The notes beneath the pieces are model-generated. The model was not told where the DNA came from. It saw only the letters and a program-made list of their open reading frames with translations, and did not search any database. Source: Mrakia gelida (lineage: Eukaryota > Basidiomycota > Tremellomycetes > Cystofilobasidiales > Mrakiaceae). Taken from it: 64,000 nucleotides of DNA. The DNA is taken from positions 1,054,001 through 1,118,000 of the forward strand of contig BRON01000002.1 in the NCBI GenBank assembly GCA_024345305.1, written 5' to 3'. The position numbers were made by a program, and so were the translations under genes. Positions 23,101 through 33,647 of this stretch are shown piece by piece (position 1 is the first letter of the stretch; every line of letters begins with the position of its first letter).

Positions 23101-25615
23101 GAGTTGGCGTCAGCACGAGAGACAGAGAGAGGAGATGGGGCGACGAGGAGACGGAACGCACGCGACCGATTGATCCTTGAACTTCGCGACGACGTCGAAA
23201 GCGAGCTCGAGGACGTCTCCGTTGTAGTAGATCTGGTTCTGGAGAATCTCAGCTGCCTCGACGGGTTCTTCTTCTTCGCTGACGGCCATGGCGTCGATGA
23301 GGAGGAGCTGCGAAGGAAATGGAAACGAAGGGTCAGGCTCGAGACTCGAAGAGAGGCTGGACGAAGGAGAAGGAAGGACGCACGATCTGAGTGAAGCAGT
23401 TGATTCCAGCTTGAAGTTCGGTCCATCCGATGGGCTGAAGGGCGGAGAAGAGGTTGATCAGCGCGAACTCCACGAAGCAAAGGAAACAGCAAGAGGTCGC
23501 GACGAAACTCACCTTGTCGTCCATCACGAGTCTCATCCTTCCAACCACCCACTTGACCGCGTCGATCTCCGCAAACTCGGCGACGTACCCAAAGTCCCAG
23601 ACCTTGGAGACATCCACTCCCTCTCGACCCTTCCCTTTGACGTCCGAAGCGGCGGCGGCGGTGACTCGAGAGCGAGAGAGGAGGAAGAACTCGATGAAGA
23701 AGGTGCAGAGGAAGAGGGCTCGAACGTTGTCGGTTTCGCGAATTTTGGGTCGTTCCATTCGGATGTCTTTGAGGATGGAGGCGAAGAAGTCTGAAGAGCG
23801 AGAGCGAGGCAACGTCAGTGAGGGGTTCGAGACGAGGGAATGGAGAGGTCGCGCGAGACTGACTGTTGAACGCGAACTCAAGGAACTCATGAGCGAAATC
23901 CTGGAGGATCTTCATCGCCTCCGGGACCAGCAGAGCAGGTTGACTGAGCTCGTCCTGTCACACCAATCAACCAATCCGATCCAAGTCAGCTGCAGCTCTC
24001 GGACTCTCTTCGTTCACGAAACTCGACGCGTCCCGACTCACGTTCTTTCTCGTCTTCCCCTTCGGACCTCTCTTCTTCCCCAGATCCATCAGCTCCCCAG
24101 CATCTCCAGTAATCGCTCCAGATCGATGTATCACGACCTTCTTAGCGTGGTTTCCAGCGGTGTGAACCGAAACGGTCGTTCCGAAGCGAGAGTGTCGAGA
24201 GGAGGAGTTTCGAGCGTGAGCTTGATGTTTGAGGTCTTCGGTTTCGAGCAGGGAGGAGAGGGAGTCTCGGACGGCCTGGAAAGTCCACATACCAATCAGC
24301 TAGGTGTCACAATGAAGAGAGGCAAGCGAAGGGCGCCGAGCTCACCGTCTTCTGATCCTTTGCGAGATCGGCAGCTCGAATCCCTCGGAAGATGAGTTGA
24401 AGCGTGTCGAGAACGAGGACGTTGAACGGGTTGGAGTCTTTGGTTTGAGCTTCCGAGGCGAGAGTGAGGAGGAGAGCGATGAAGTGAGAGGAGTGGAGTT
24501 GGATGATGAGGGTGGACTGAGGATGCGAGGCAGAGCTGTGGTCAGCAGGGGAACGCGAAGGAGGGAGGGAGGGAGGGGAACGGTCGAGCTCACCTGAAGG
24601 GTCGACTTCTCAATCGAGTCGGTGCTGGATAAGCTCGAACCGACCGAGTCCGTGATGGCGAGAAGGTTTCGAACGATGTGAAGAGCGAGGGAGATGATTC
24701 GTTCGTCCTTGTCTTGTCGTTCCCTGCAGGGGAGAAGCGGAAGAGAAAGAGTCAGAGGAGGAGGGAAGGGAGGGAAGGAGAGTCGAGCTCAACCCAAAAC
24801 GAGAAGGACTCACCCAGACCCGTTCGCCAACGATGGGATGATCATATCCATGAGCTTGTCGAGCAGTACTCCTGACCTGAGCACTGTAGCCTTGTACTCG
24901 AGCTGAGCCTGAAGGAGGGACGAGTAATCTGTCGTTCCCTCAGGCTCGTCCTCCATTTCCTTGAGCTCAGCAGCGACGTCGATAGGCCAGGTCATCGCCG
25001 CCAGCAGATCCGCTGATGTTCCCAAACCACCGCCATACCAAAGGTCAGCGTATGCTCTCGTGTCTCGCCAGCTCAAACCCCCAGAAAGGAAGGGAAGAAG
25101 GCGAAGAGAGGAAGGTTCAACTCACCAGCCATCAACCCGACCTTTGTTCCCCAAGCACCTCTCTCGCTGAGCTCTTCCAAGATAGCCACAAGCTCCCTGA
25201 TGATCCCACTCTTGGAGAAGATCCTCGCTACTGTCCTCTCATCGTCCGTGTCGTCCTTCCTCCATAGTTTCTTGAGATCTCGAAGGCATCCGACGATGGA
25301 ATCTCCAGGTCGATAGATCTTGGTCGACAATCCAGTCTCGGGATCATCCTCGTCCTGTGCCACCAACGAAAGCGAAAGTCAGTAAGGTCTCAACGTCTAT
25401 GGAAAGCGGGATGTAGAACTGACCTCCCAACCACCCAAGGCAGCTACTAGAGTTCTGACTACAGGCTCAATGACTGCCATTCGATCATCCTCCTCGTCTC
25501 CTCCTTCCGAGTCCTCCTCCACCTCCTCCCCTCGTCGACGAGCTTGTTGTTGACGTCGTTCGATCTCTTCCTCGTGTCCATAGCGTCCCATGGCGTCGTC
25601 GTCGTCCAGATCCAT
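20159..25615 (-). CDS. TOF1: Replication fork protection protein Tof1/Swi1 (Timeless family)
   Basis: Timeless-family proteins travel with the replisome, bind Csm3/Swi3, pause forks at barriers and help activate the S-phase checkpoint. The product starts MDLDDDDAMGRYGHEEE, with the N-terminal Timeless domain next: VIEPVVRTLVAALGGWE, SIVGCLRDLKKLWR, DLLAAMTWPIDVAAELKEM, ERIISLALHIVRNLLAI. The middle carries helical repeats (ILQDFAHEFLEFAFN, LRMLEKYSKSNVYMFVRKR, LLHRLAVKVKAEGLFF), and the later part has TQELGIAVAVLLDAGKMSHV and HLKLIFRLLYFEM. The C-terminal third is disordered, strongly acidic and Lys/Arg-rich, with likely nuclear signals, and ends VVWSDDEDEEE then TAG. About eighteen exons are separated by short introns. 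It is by far the largest gene here. The start shares a 313-bp divergent promoter with the DUF952 gene. Confidence 0.9.
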
Positions 25616-25928
25616 CGCGAGTAGAAGGAAAGAAGGGGGTTGAAGGGGAGTGGGGTGGTGTGTTGAAGGAAGGGAAGGAGGTCGCGTCGAGCGCGAGCTC
25701 GTCCACTTTGGCGTTTTCAAGGTCCGACGCGTTTCTCCCTTTCGCTCGATGTTTTTATATCCCTATTTTCGGTTTTCACGATGAAGATGAGAATCCCAAG
25801 ACCTGCTGTGCGTACCCAACGAAAACTTCCCTCGAAGGAAGAAGACTCGAGCTCGTTTTGCCTCCGGTCGGGTCTAGCTCACCTCTTCCTCCATCCTTCT
25901 TCAAAGCTCACTCCCTCCCAGGTTGTTC
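25616..25928. promoter_or_regulatory. Divergent promoter, TOF1 / DUF952 gene
   Basis: 313 bp separate opposed starts. An AT-richer core (around 25745-25775, including TTTTTATATCCC) could act as a TATA-like element for the plus-strand gene. Confidence 0.45.
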
Positions 25929-26599
25929 ATGAACCGCCATCTCCTTCTCTTTCCCTTTTCCTCCCCTCGCATCACCACTTCTTCCCTCTTCAGCCGAACC
26001 ATGTCTACCTCCTCTGAAACCTCCACCGTCCTGTACAAAATCCTCACCGCCGAGGAGCACTCTGCTTTGTTCTCTCCTCCTCCGGTCAAAGGAGCTCCCA
26101 AATGGTTTGGATCCCCTCTCGACCTGGGAGATGGGTTCATTCATACTTCTTCGTCGAAACAGGTGAGTCCGAGCTCGCTCTATCTCTCTTGTTCCTCTAA
26201 ATCTTGGAGCCTGGGAGGAACGAGGAGAGGGAGAGCCAGCTCGTCGGATGCGAAGATGCGAGCTCAACTCAGCTCTCCTTCCTCCCTCCCCCATCTCCTC
26301 TCCCTATCCTCGCTAACCCCCCACCCCCTCCCCTTCCCCCCCCCCCCCACCTCACCCCCCCCTCCCAGCTCGAAGGAACCCTCAACCGGTTCTTCACCTC
26401 CCACTCCTCCATCTATCTCATCACCATCCCTCGTTCGATCCCTCGGATCGAAGCCACCCTCAAGTTCGATCTCGCTTCCAACGGAGACAAGTTCGGTCAT
26501 CTCTACGAAGGGCTCGATCTCGCGGAGGAGGTCACAGAGCATAAGGTTGTGAAGAAGGATGAGGGAGGGGTTTGGCAGTTGGGGGGGTTGGTCTACTAG
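25929..26599 (+). CDS. DUF952 domain protein, possible mitochondrial presequence
   Basis: Exons 25929..26162 and 26369..26599 join after a CAG/GTGAGT donor. The domain shows VLYKILTAEEHSALF, PLDLGDGFIHTSSSKQ, then GTLNRFFTSHSSIYLI, IEATLKFDLASNGDKFGHLYEGLDL and ends GGLVY with TAG, the complete DUF952 pattern of a small alpha/beta protein of unknown biochemical role. The first 24 residues (hydrophobic, Ser and Arg only, no acidic residue) look like a mitochondrial targeting sequence; a second ATG at 26001 would start just before the domain, so one transcript could yield two localisations. The intron carries a 13-nt C run. A spliced 3' extension downstream is possible and is described in the findings. 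Confidence 0.8.
26336..26348 (+). repeat. C13 homopolymer in the DUF952 intron
   Basis: Thirteen C in a row, with a further C8 at 26355-26362, form the pyrimidine tract just before the acceptor at 26367-26368. Length may vary between strains or be misread by sequencing. Confidence 0.8.
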
Positions 26600-27072
26600 A
26601 GGCGGAGTGAGAGGGAAGAGGTGAGTTTGGGACGACGGATGATGGAGAGAGAGCAGGGATGGGAGAAGGTTTAGAGGTGGTGTTGAGTTGGAGTGGGATA
26701 GGAAGGGTGGGGACGCTGCGTCTCGTAGAAAGGCGAGGCTTGGGTCGAAGGAAGTTACGAGAGGGAAGGAAGGACGTGATGAACGAGCTTGAGCTCGAGG
26801 TCGAGGAGTCGACCGTCGCTGACCCTCCCCTCCTCCCTTCGTCTCCTACCCAGGTCGACGATCTTCAAACCTACTTGATGCGCAACTAATCACATCTAGA
26901 TGAGCCTTGTTTCATTCTCGACAGATCGAATCGAAAGAGAGGGAGAAGAATGTCTTCGATCGCGGTTCGATCCAGTCCGTCGCTTTCTCGTTCTCGTTCT
27001 CGCTTTCTCTCTCCCTCCTTAACGCCATTATACTCAAACCGAAACAATCATATCTCCCTAATCTAGTCCGAA
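26600..27072. other. Convergent intergenic region with a possible 3' UTR intron
   Basis: A GTGAGT at 26621, a GCTGACC near 26817 and a CCCAG acceptor ending at 26852 fit the local splice pattern, so the DUF952 transcript may be spliced after its stop. The remainder, toward the WD40 gene stop, has no coding signal. Confidence 0.4.
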
Positions 27073-29143
27073 CTATCGCCTACTCTTCCCCCTCTTCCCC
27101 CACCCTCCATCCCCTCCGATGAACCCAGGGTCTCCCCTCTCCAACTCCCTCTCCCCACCCGCACGTCGTCGCTTCCCACCCCCGATCTCCTCGTCCTCGT
27201 CCATCGCGTTCGGGTCTTGCTCCCGCTCGTTCGAGGTCGAGCCCATCTCGACGTCCGCGGCAGAAGAAGGGGGAGCGGGAGCAGAAGCGAGCGACCAAGC
27301 GCAGAGGACCGAGTCTTCCGAGCCTGTGTAGAGGGTTGAGGTCTGCGAGAACGAACACGAGGGACGTTTGGGGAAGAGAGGAGGGAAAGAAAAGGAAGAA
27401 AGGAAACAAAGGGGCGGCTGTGAGTTTGAGGGCGGGAGAGTTCGAGGGTAAACGGGAGAGGAAGAGGAAGAGGAACCAAAACTCACTGCCGCATCGTAGA
27501 ACGAAGACCGAACAACATCTCGATGCCCCTTGAACCCCGATCGAAGGAGCTTGGCGATGTTCATTTCGGTGGAGGGGTTCGTTGTGGAGGAGGAGAAGAT
27601 GGAGAGGTTGCCGCTATGAGGGGAAACATAAACGAACGAAGGAAGAGAGGGGTGGGGGTCAGAACGGACGCGTTGGAGGACGGACACACGAACGAGTTTC
27701 AGGACGAAAAGGAGGATTCGAGAAGGTGAATGAATGGGCCGGTGTATGAGAAAGCACTCACGAGTTATCACCAACCAAACTTGTCGGCAAACCGCTCGAG
27801 TTCGAGCTCGACGAACCAGCGGAGTTGGTGAGGGAGAGGGAAGGAAGGATGTCGATAAGGTAGTCTGTCGACCAAGCTGGAGGACCGGTCACGGAGGGTT
27901 CGGTGGAGAGTCGCAAGGAGTCGATGTGGGATTTTTGGGTGAACTGTGGAAGGCAAGAGGAGAGGGAGGTGTGTGTGAGTTTGGGACGCGTCTCGACCCA
28001 ACTCGTTTTGACTCGTCCTCTTCCGCTCGAGCAACGGAAGTGAAGCAAAACCTAGAAAAAGTTCACTCACATCACTTCCCTCCCACCTCCCAGCTCCATC
28101 CATATCGTCCCTCCCCCACACATCCCATCCACCCTCGCCAACCCACCCAGCGTTCGCGACGCTCACTCCTCCGTTTCCAACGCTCAGGGCCGCCTCGTCC
28201 TCGTCTGCTTCGAGAGCGTTGATGATCGCCATGAGACCATCAGTGGATCCACTGAGGAGGATAGCTGACGAGTGAGCTGGCGGGGGAGGTCCATCGGAGG
28301 TTCCTCCTGGGGAGGAAGGTGGGACGGGGAAGGAGAGGTTGTGCAGCGAGGAGGGAAGGAAGGAGAGAGAGGTGATGTCGTCCGAGTGGAGGGAGGGGTG
28401 CAGGTGGAGAGGGGTGGCGGGGGAGCGGTGATCCCTGAGAGGTGCGGACGAGACGAGAAGGGAGGAAGAGATTGTTAGCTGAGCTCGAGGAGGGAGAAGC
28501 GAGACGAGGTCGAGGAGGAGAACGAACCAGTAAACGATGGTAGCCTCGTGGTTGGTGAGCTCCGTACCAGCGGCGATGAGATGATGTTTAGGTGCTGAGG
28601 CGAGGGAGAGCAGAGGAGTGACTTTGCCTCCTTGAACTGAAGGAGCAGGAAAACCAAACAGGGAGAGGAAGGGAGGGCTGAAAGTCAGCCGCGAGCTCGT
28701 CCGTCCACTCCCTCCTTCCTTTCTACCCTCCGTCCCTCTTTCCCGATGAGCTTGTTGCGATCCAACTTACCTCTCATTCCACCTTTTCCTTTCCCTTTAT
28801 CGGATCCTGAAGCTTTCCCGCCCTTAACCCTCGAATCCCAACCTCTGACAGCTCCCTCCTTGCCTGAAGTCCAAACCTGACCTCCCTCGAGTTCGTTGTC
28901 GACCGCGACGTCTACAATGTGCCCTTGTCCTTCAGGAGCTACCCAGGTATCGAGAACCTTGAAGGTTGAGGACTCTACGACTGTGAGAGTTGAGGTTCCG
29001 TGCGAGAGGAGGAGTTGAGTGGAGGAGAGCTTGTTGATCGAGAGGATGTACGACGTCGACGCAGCGTCCGACGAGGAGGCGGGAGGGAGAGTGAGGATTT
29101 GAGAAGGGTTGATGCATGGCAAGGGGGAAGGGTTGAGAAGCAT
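27073..29143 (-). CDS. WD40-repeat protein, WDR89-like
   Basis: The ATG at 29143 starts MLLNPSPLPCINPSQILTLP, and exons follow through to KRGKSRR then TAG. Beta-propeller blades can be read as repeated hydrophobic strands with WD-type ends: STFKVLDTWVAPEGQGHIV, GAVRGWDSRV, LLSLASAPKHHLIAAGTEL, NHEATIVYW, SDDITSLSFLP, AILLSGSTDGLMAI, and near the end GHRDVVRSSFYDAA with TLYTGSEDSVLCAWSL. Blade order and the acidic/basic C-terminal tail suit the WDR89 group, a poorly characterised single-propeller protein. The tail (KRRRAGG...KRGKSRR) is basic and could direct it to the nucleus. Loops between blades hold Ser/Gly-rich insertions. It is divergent with RPF1 across 193 bp. The exact family is moderately sure; WD40 is firm. 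Confidence 0.75.
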
Positions 29144-29336
29144 CGGGGGCGAGAGTAGTTAGATCTGCTCAAAAACAGGTCTTGGGTGGTGAGAGGAAAA
29201 CGGGAAGGGAAGGAAAGTCGAGCTCGTCTTGACCTCGAAAGCACAGCTTGACAGGTTTGAATCTCGAGCTCACCTCCTTCCTTGCAGACAGCTCCCTAAC
29301 CACAACTTCTCCTCTCTTCTCTCCATTCAGCTCAAG
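29144..29336. promoter_or_regulatory. Divergent promoter, WD40 gene / RPF1
   Basis: 193 bp lie between opposed start codons. A CT-rich stretch runs into the RPF1 start. No named element is seen. Confidence 0.45.
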
Positions 29337-31766
29337 ATGCCTATCACCCCTTCCTCGATCGGGAACGCCTACCGTAGACACGACGTCTACCACAAGCAGA
29401 AGAAGCACAAGGGTCAGGAGAAGCTCAAGAGGAGACTCGAAACCAAGAAGGACGAGGCGGACGGTCTAGAGGGTGCGGAGAGGAAGAAGGTGAGCGCACA
29501 TCGATATCTATACCTTAGTCCAGGAGCAGAGTGTCTGTCTTAGGCTTTGGCCGAAAACCAGAGCTTTGGGAGTTGATGGAAGCTCGAACGAGCTCAACAA
29601 ACCTCCTCCTCCCTCCCTTCCTTCCCGAGCTGACCTCCCTCTTTCCCTTTCCTCCTCCCTTCTTCCTCCTCCCTAGAAACGTCTCGCCGAGAACATCCCA
29701 ACAACCATCGACAACACCCGAATCTTCGGAACCTCCTACCTCACCTCCGATCCCAACGCTGCTGCCTCCTCTTCCAAAACTCCCAAAGACAAAGACGAGG
29801 ACAACTCGGACGACGACGACGAGGAGGACGCTGAGGAGGCCGAGGAGCTTGATCTGGACAACGAGGGAGGGATCGGAGCTATTCCTGCCAATCGAGGAGA
29901 CGACAAGGATCCTAGGATTCTGTTGACGACGAGTGCGAAGGCGACGAGGGATACGTATACGTTCGCGGAGGAGCTGAGAGGGATCTTCCCTGGGGGGGAG
30001 TTCTTCAAGAGGCCGGCTGGGAAGTGAGTGCAACATCATCTGCCTTGTTTTGGATTTCGGGAGGGAGGGGAGGGAGGGCAAGGTGGCTGGGGGGAGAGAG
30101 GCTGAGGAGGGAGGGAAGAGGGAAAGACGTGCCGACCTCGAGCGAAGCTGACCCTCTTCGCGTTTCGTTTTCTGCAGGGGATACGAGCTCGGACGAATTG
30201 GACGATGGGCTGGGAAGCGAGGGTACGACGCTGTGATTGTGATCAACGAGGACAGGAAGATCCCCAGTGAGTCGCTTTCTCTCGTTCCGTTTCGACACTC
30301 GAACGCGTCGCGAATCTCGAGCTCACCCTTCCTTCCTCGTCTTTTCCCGTTCCAAAGACGCCATCACCATCATGAACCTTCCTAACGGACCTACAGCCTA
30401 CTTTAAGCTCACCTCCGTTCAGCTTTCCAAGGCCATTTCCGTGAGTCGTTCTTCCCTCCTTCGCGTCTCGTCTCGCTCGCCTCGCCTTCACCCGTTGCCC
30501 GACCTTCCTCTACGCTCTCTCGACTCGAAACTCACGCTGACTCTCGTCTTCTTCGCTTTCTCTTTCGTTACACAGGGCCACGCTCGACCCACTCCCCACT
30601 CTCCCGAACTCATCCTCAACAACTTCCAAACCCGACTCGGACTCTCGATCGGACGACTCTTCGGTTCCCTCTTCCCTCCTCTCCCCCAGTTCGAAGGTCG
30701 ACAGGTCGTCACCCTACACAACCAGCGAGATTTCTTGTTCTTCAGGAGGCATAGGTGCGGCTCATTTCCATCCGTCTTTTCCCTCGAGCTTCGCCTCTTC
30801 GTTTCGAACAAACGCGTCTCGACTCGAATCTCCACCCGGTCTATCGTTCGTTCGTCCAAGCCCGAAGCTGACCCTTTCTCCCACCTTCCCTTCGCTTTGC
30901 GTTCCTCCTCTCAGGTACATGTTCAAATCCATCGACAAAACCGCCCTCCAAGAGATCGGTCCCCGTTTCACGCTCAAGCTTCGCTGGCTCCGAAAGGGTC
31001 TGCCCGCCGTCACAGGAGGAGGATCCGTCGCTACCGCTCCCGAACAGAACACCATGGAAGAGGAGGACGACGATCGTCCCTCTTCTGAGGATGACGATGA
31101 GGAGGTTGAACTGAAGGGTGGACGAGGAGGCAAAGGGAAGGGCAAGGGCTTGAAGGAGCCGAAGCTCGATGGAGAGGACGAGGAGGAGGAGGTGGAGGAG
31201 TTCGGTGGGGATGCGGAGGAGGAGGAGAAGGCTGCTAGGAAGAAGGCTATGGAGGGGATCCCGTTGGATAAGCAGGGGGAGTTCGAGTGGAAGTGGAAGG
31301 TACGTCTTCGAGTTTTGTTTCGCTCTTTCGCGCTGCTTCGTTTGGAGAAGAGCCTGGGGTTTCCTCGCCCAATCATTCGACGAGAGGCTGGGCTCTGGGC
31401 CTAGAACCTTGATGGGAAGGAGGGTCCTTTGGGGGAACGAGCATAGAACTCTGGATCCTGGTCAGTCGCGAGCGGCCAAGGCGGGCAGGAGAGACGCGTC
31501 CTGCTCGCTCTCTCTCGTCGATCGACTTGATCCGACGACGGGTCCAGGCTCTTCATCTCGAGCCTGAATGGGGGCTGAGGAGAACTGGTCGATAGCAGTG
31601 GCTGCTCTGCTCCCATGCTGGTCTCAGGAAGGAGCGCGACAGCAGGAATCGAAGATCCGAAACGCGTCTTTCTCGTTCGGTCGTCGTCGCTGACTCTTTC
31701 CTCTTCCTTCGTTTCGTTCGTTCACAGCCAAAACTCGAGGTCTCGAGGAAGACCTTCTTCCTTTGA
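29337..31766 (+). CDS. RPF1: Ribosome assembly factor Rpf1 (Brix domain)
   Basis: Rpf1 is a nucleolar Brix-domain protein needed for 27S pre-rRNA processing and 60S assembly. The ATG at 29337 gives [20 protein letters not shown], a Lys-rich helix, then [15 protein letters not shown], an acidic insert, and the Brix domain: [97 protein letters not shown], and [21 protein letters not shown] second acidic/Gly-Lys stretch precedes [17 protein letters not shown] and TGA. The last intron, 31300..31727, is 428 nt, several times the usual length here, while the others are short. Acidic inserts are typical of the family. Confidence 0.93.
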
Positions 31767-33647
31767 TCGACTCTTACCTTACCTTGCCCCACATACCTCT
31801 ATATACCCCCTTCGGTGCGCGGCTTTTTCTGCACGAACGAAAGACGAGTTGGCCCATCCATGTCTCTCGACTCGATCTCTCCACTCGAGAGTCAACTGCC
31901 GTTTCGTCTCGTCTCACCTTGTTCGTAACATTGGCCCCTCAACTCGAGCGACCCGGGAGCTGGAGCTCCTTCTCCTCCTCCTTGAGTTCCTAAACTCTGA
32001 GAGAAGACCGAAGAGGCAAGAAAGGCGAAACCAGGAAGAAGACAACCACTCGACGCGATCGCGACGCTGAGGAAGGTTCAGCGAGAGGTTTGGGCGATCC
32101 TTTTCCTGGTGAACGAACAAGCAGAGAGGGAGGTTCGGATTGGTTTCATCCTTCTTCATCTTCGCCTGCTGCTTCGTCGCGTCTCAGAGAGATGAGAGCC
32201 TAGCCCTTTGATCTGGTCGGGTCCCTGGGCACGCTCGCGACGTGCGTCCGTCGGTCGTTCCAAGGAAGGTTTCGAGTTCGTTTGTACCTCGACTCGACCG
32301 CTCGTCGGTTGTGTTCTCGCTTGCCGTTTTTCTCGAAGTTCGTCCTCTGCCCCGAGGAAAACCTCCTTCGCTTGTTCAACCTTTTCCGCCTGCTAGCTCC
32401 GCCTGATGAATGAAGATTGATCTGCTTGAGCTGGGCTGGGAAAAAGAGAGATCGAGAGCTTGATCGACCTGCTCGTAGATAAGCAGACGAGCAGGGCCGA
32501 AGAGTGAACACTGCTTGCCTGTAGATCTTTCGGTTCGATTGGGGTGAGGGTGGGTAAATTGAATCAGGGACTCCGTGAAGAAGGACTGGAGAGGGCGATG
32601 GAGAGGGAGAGAGAGGTTCAGCCCTCGACTCACTTGGGATTCAGGTTTCGTTCAAACACCCACGACCTCTCTTGGTTCTCCTTTTCCCCTTCTTCTCGTT
32701 CTTCCGTCTTCCAGGTCTCGTCGGAATCGGTCCTTGTCAATCTTCCTATCTGTGAGTCAACTTTTCGGTCATAGAGAGGAAGGAGGGGAGAAGAGAGCAG
32801 GGAAGAGCTCTCGTCGGGCATCTAAAGGCTCAGCCGGAGGGATCCATGAAGAGGGGGCTAGGAAGGATTGAAGCCCTCTGGAGTCTACTAGAGTTTCCAC
32901 TCGGAGATATAGCAACTCTGGAAGATACAGGACAACGTTCTTCTGAGCTGTATCTGTAGAAGGAGTCGTAGGAGAAGAGCCGACGTGAGGTCTCGACGAG
33001 CACTCGAGCTGAACCAAACCTCCTTCCCTCCCTCTCGTTCGTATCAGCTCGTCCCAGCTCGCTCGCCCTTCCCAGGACCCTCTACCAACAAGAAGCCATC
33101 CACGCTCCACCACCTTTGATTCTTATCTCTAAGATCTTCGGAGTCTGAACGGCATCGAACAAAGGAGGTGAGTTCGTTCAGCCCTCCAAAAGATCAGCCA
33201 GGGGAGTTCGAGGGGGGAGGAGGGAGAGGAGCTCGTCCATGCTTTCTCGAGGGGTCGGCCTCGCCCCTCCACGTTTCTCGGCTCAGGAGGCGCAGGAGAT
33301 CGCACCTCTCCCTAGGAGATCGAGTTATTTGGCGGACCAGGAGGGAGGGGAAGGACAAACACAGAAGATGCGAGGAGAGAGCTGGGAGGAGAGAAGCAGC
33401 AGGGGCTTCGCTCTCTCCTTCTTTTTCTCCTCCCCTCCATGCTCGGCTTCGTTTGAGGGTCGCACTCTCCGTCATCTTTTTGGTCTTGTTCGCTTCTCGA
33501 GCCCCTCTCCTTCCTGCTGAGCTCGTTCTCCAAAAAACGCGCGTGGATCACAAAGCTGACTCTCGGCTCCCAACCACCACCCTCCCTCCCCTCCCTCCCT
33601 CTTCCTCTTGTTTTCTCCTTCGTCTTCCCTCCCTCGGTTCTCGCTCG
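31767..33647. other. 1.9 kb gene-free region upstream of the velvet gene
   Basis: No ORF here has coding-like codon use, a family signature or a consistent exon chain, although several short frames are open. It directly precedes a regulatory gene and may hold a long promoter and a spliced 5' leader: GGTGAG near 33173 followed by GCTGACTCTCGG near 33555 resembles the local intron pattern. Confidence 0.45.

Noticed and set aside
26968..26985. tRNA B-box-like GGTTCGATCC
   Set aside because: There is no matching A box at the right distance, no acceptor stem, and the full B-box consensus is not met.
31310..31720. Box C/D snoRNA in the long RPF1 intron
   Set aside because: A CTTGATGG and later CTGA-like words occur, but no paired C/D and C'/D' boxes with terminal stem could be found by eye.
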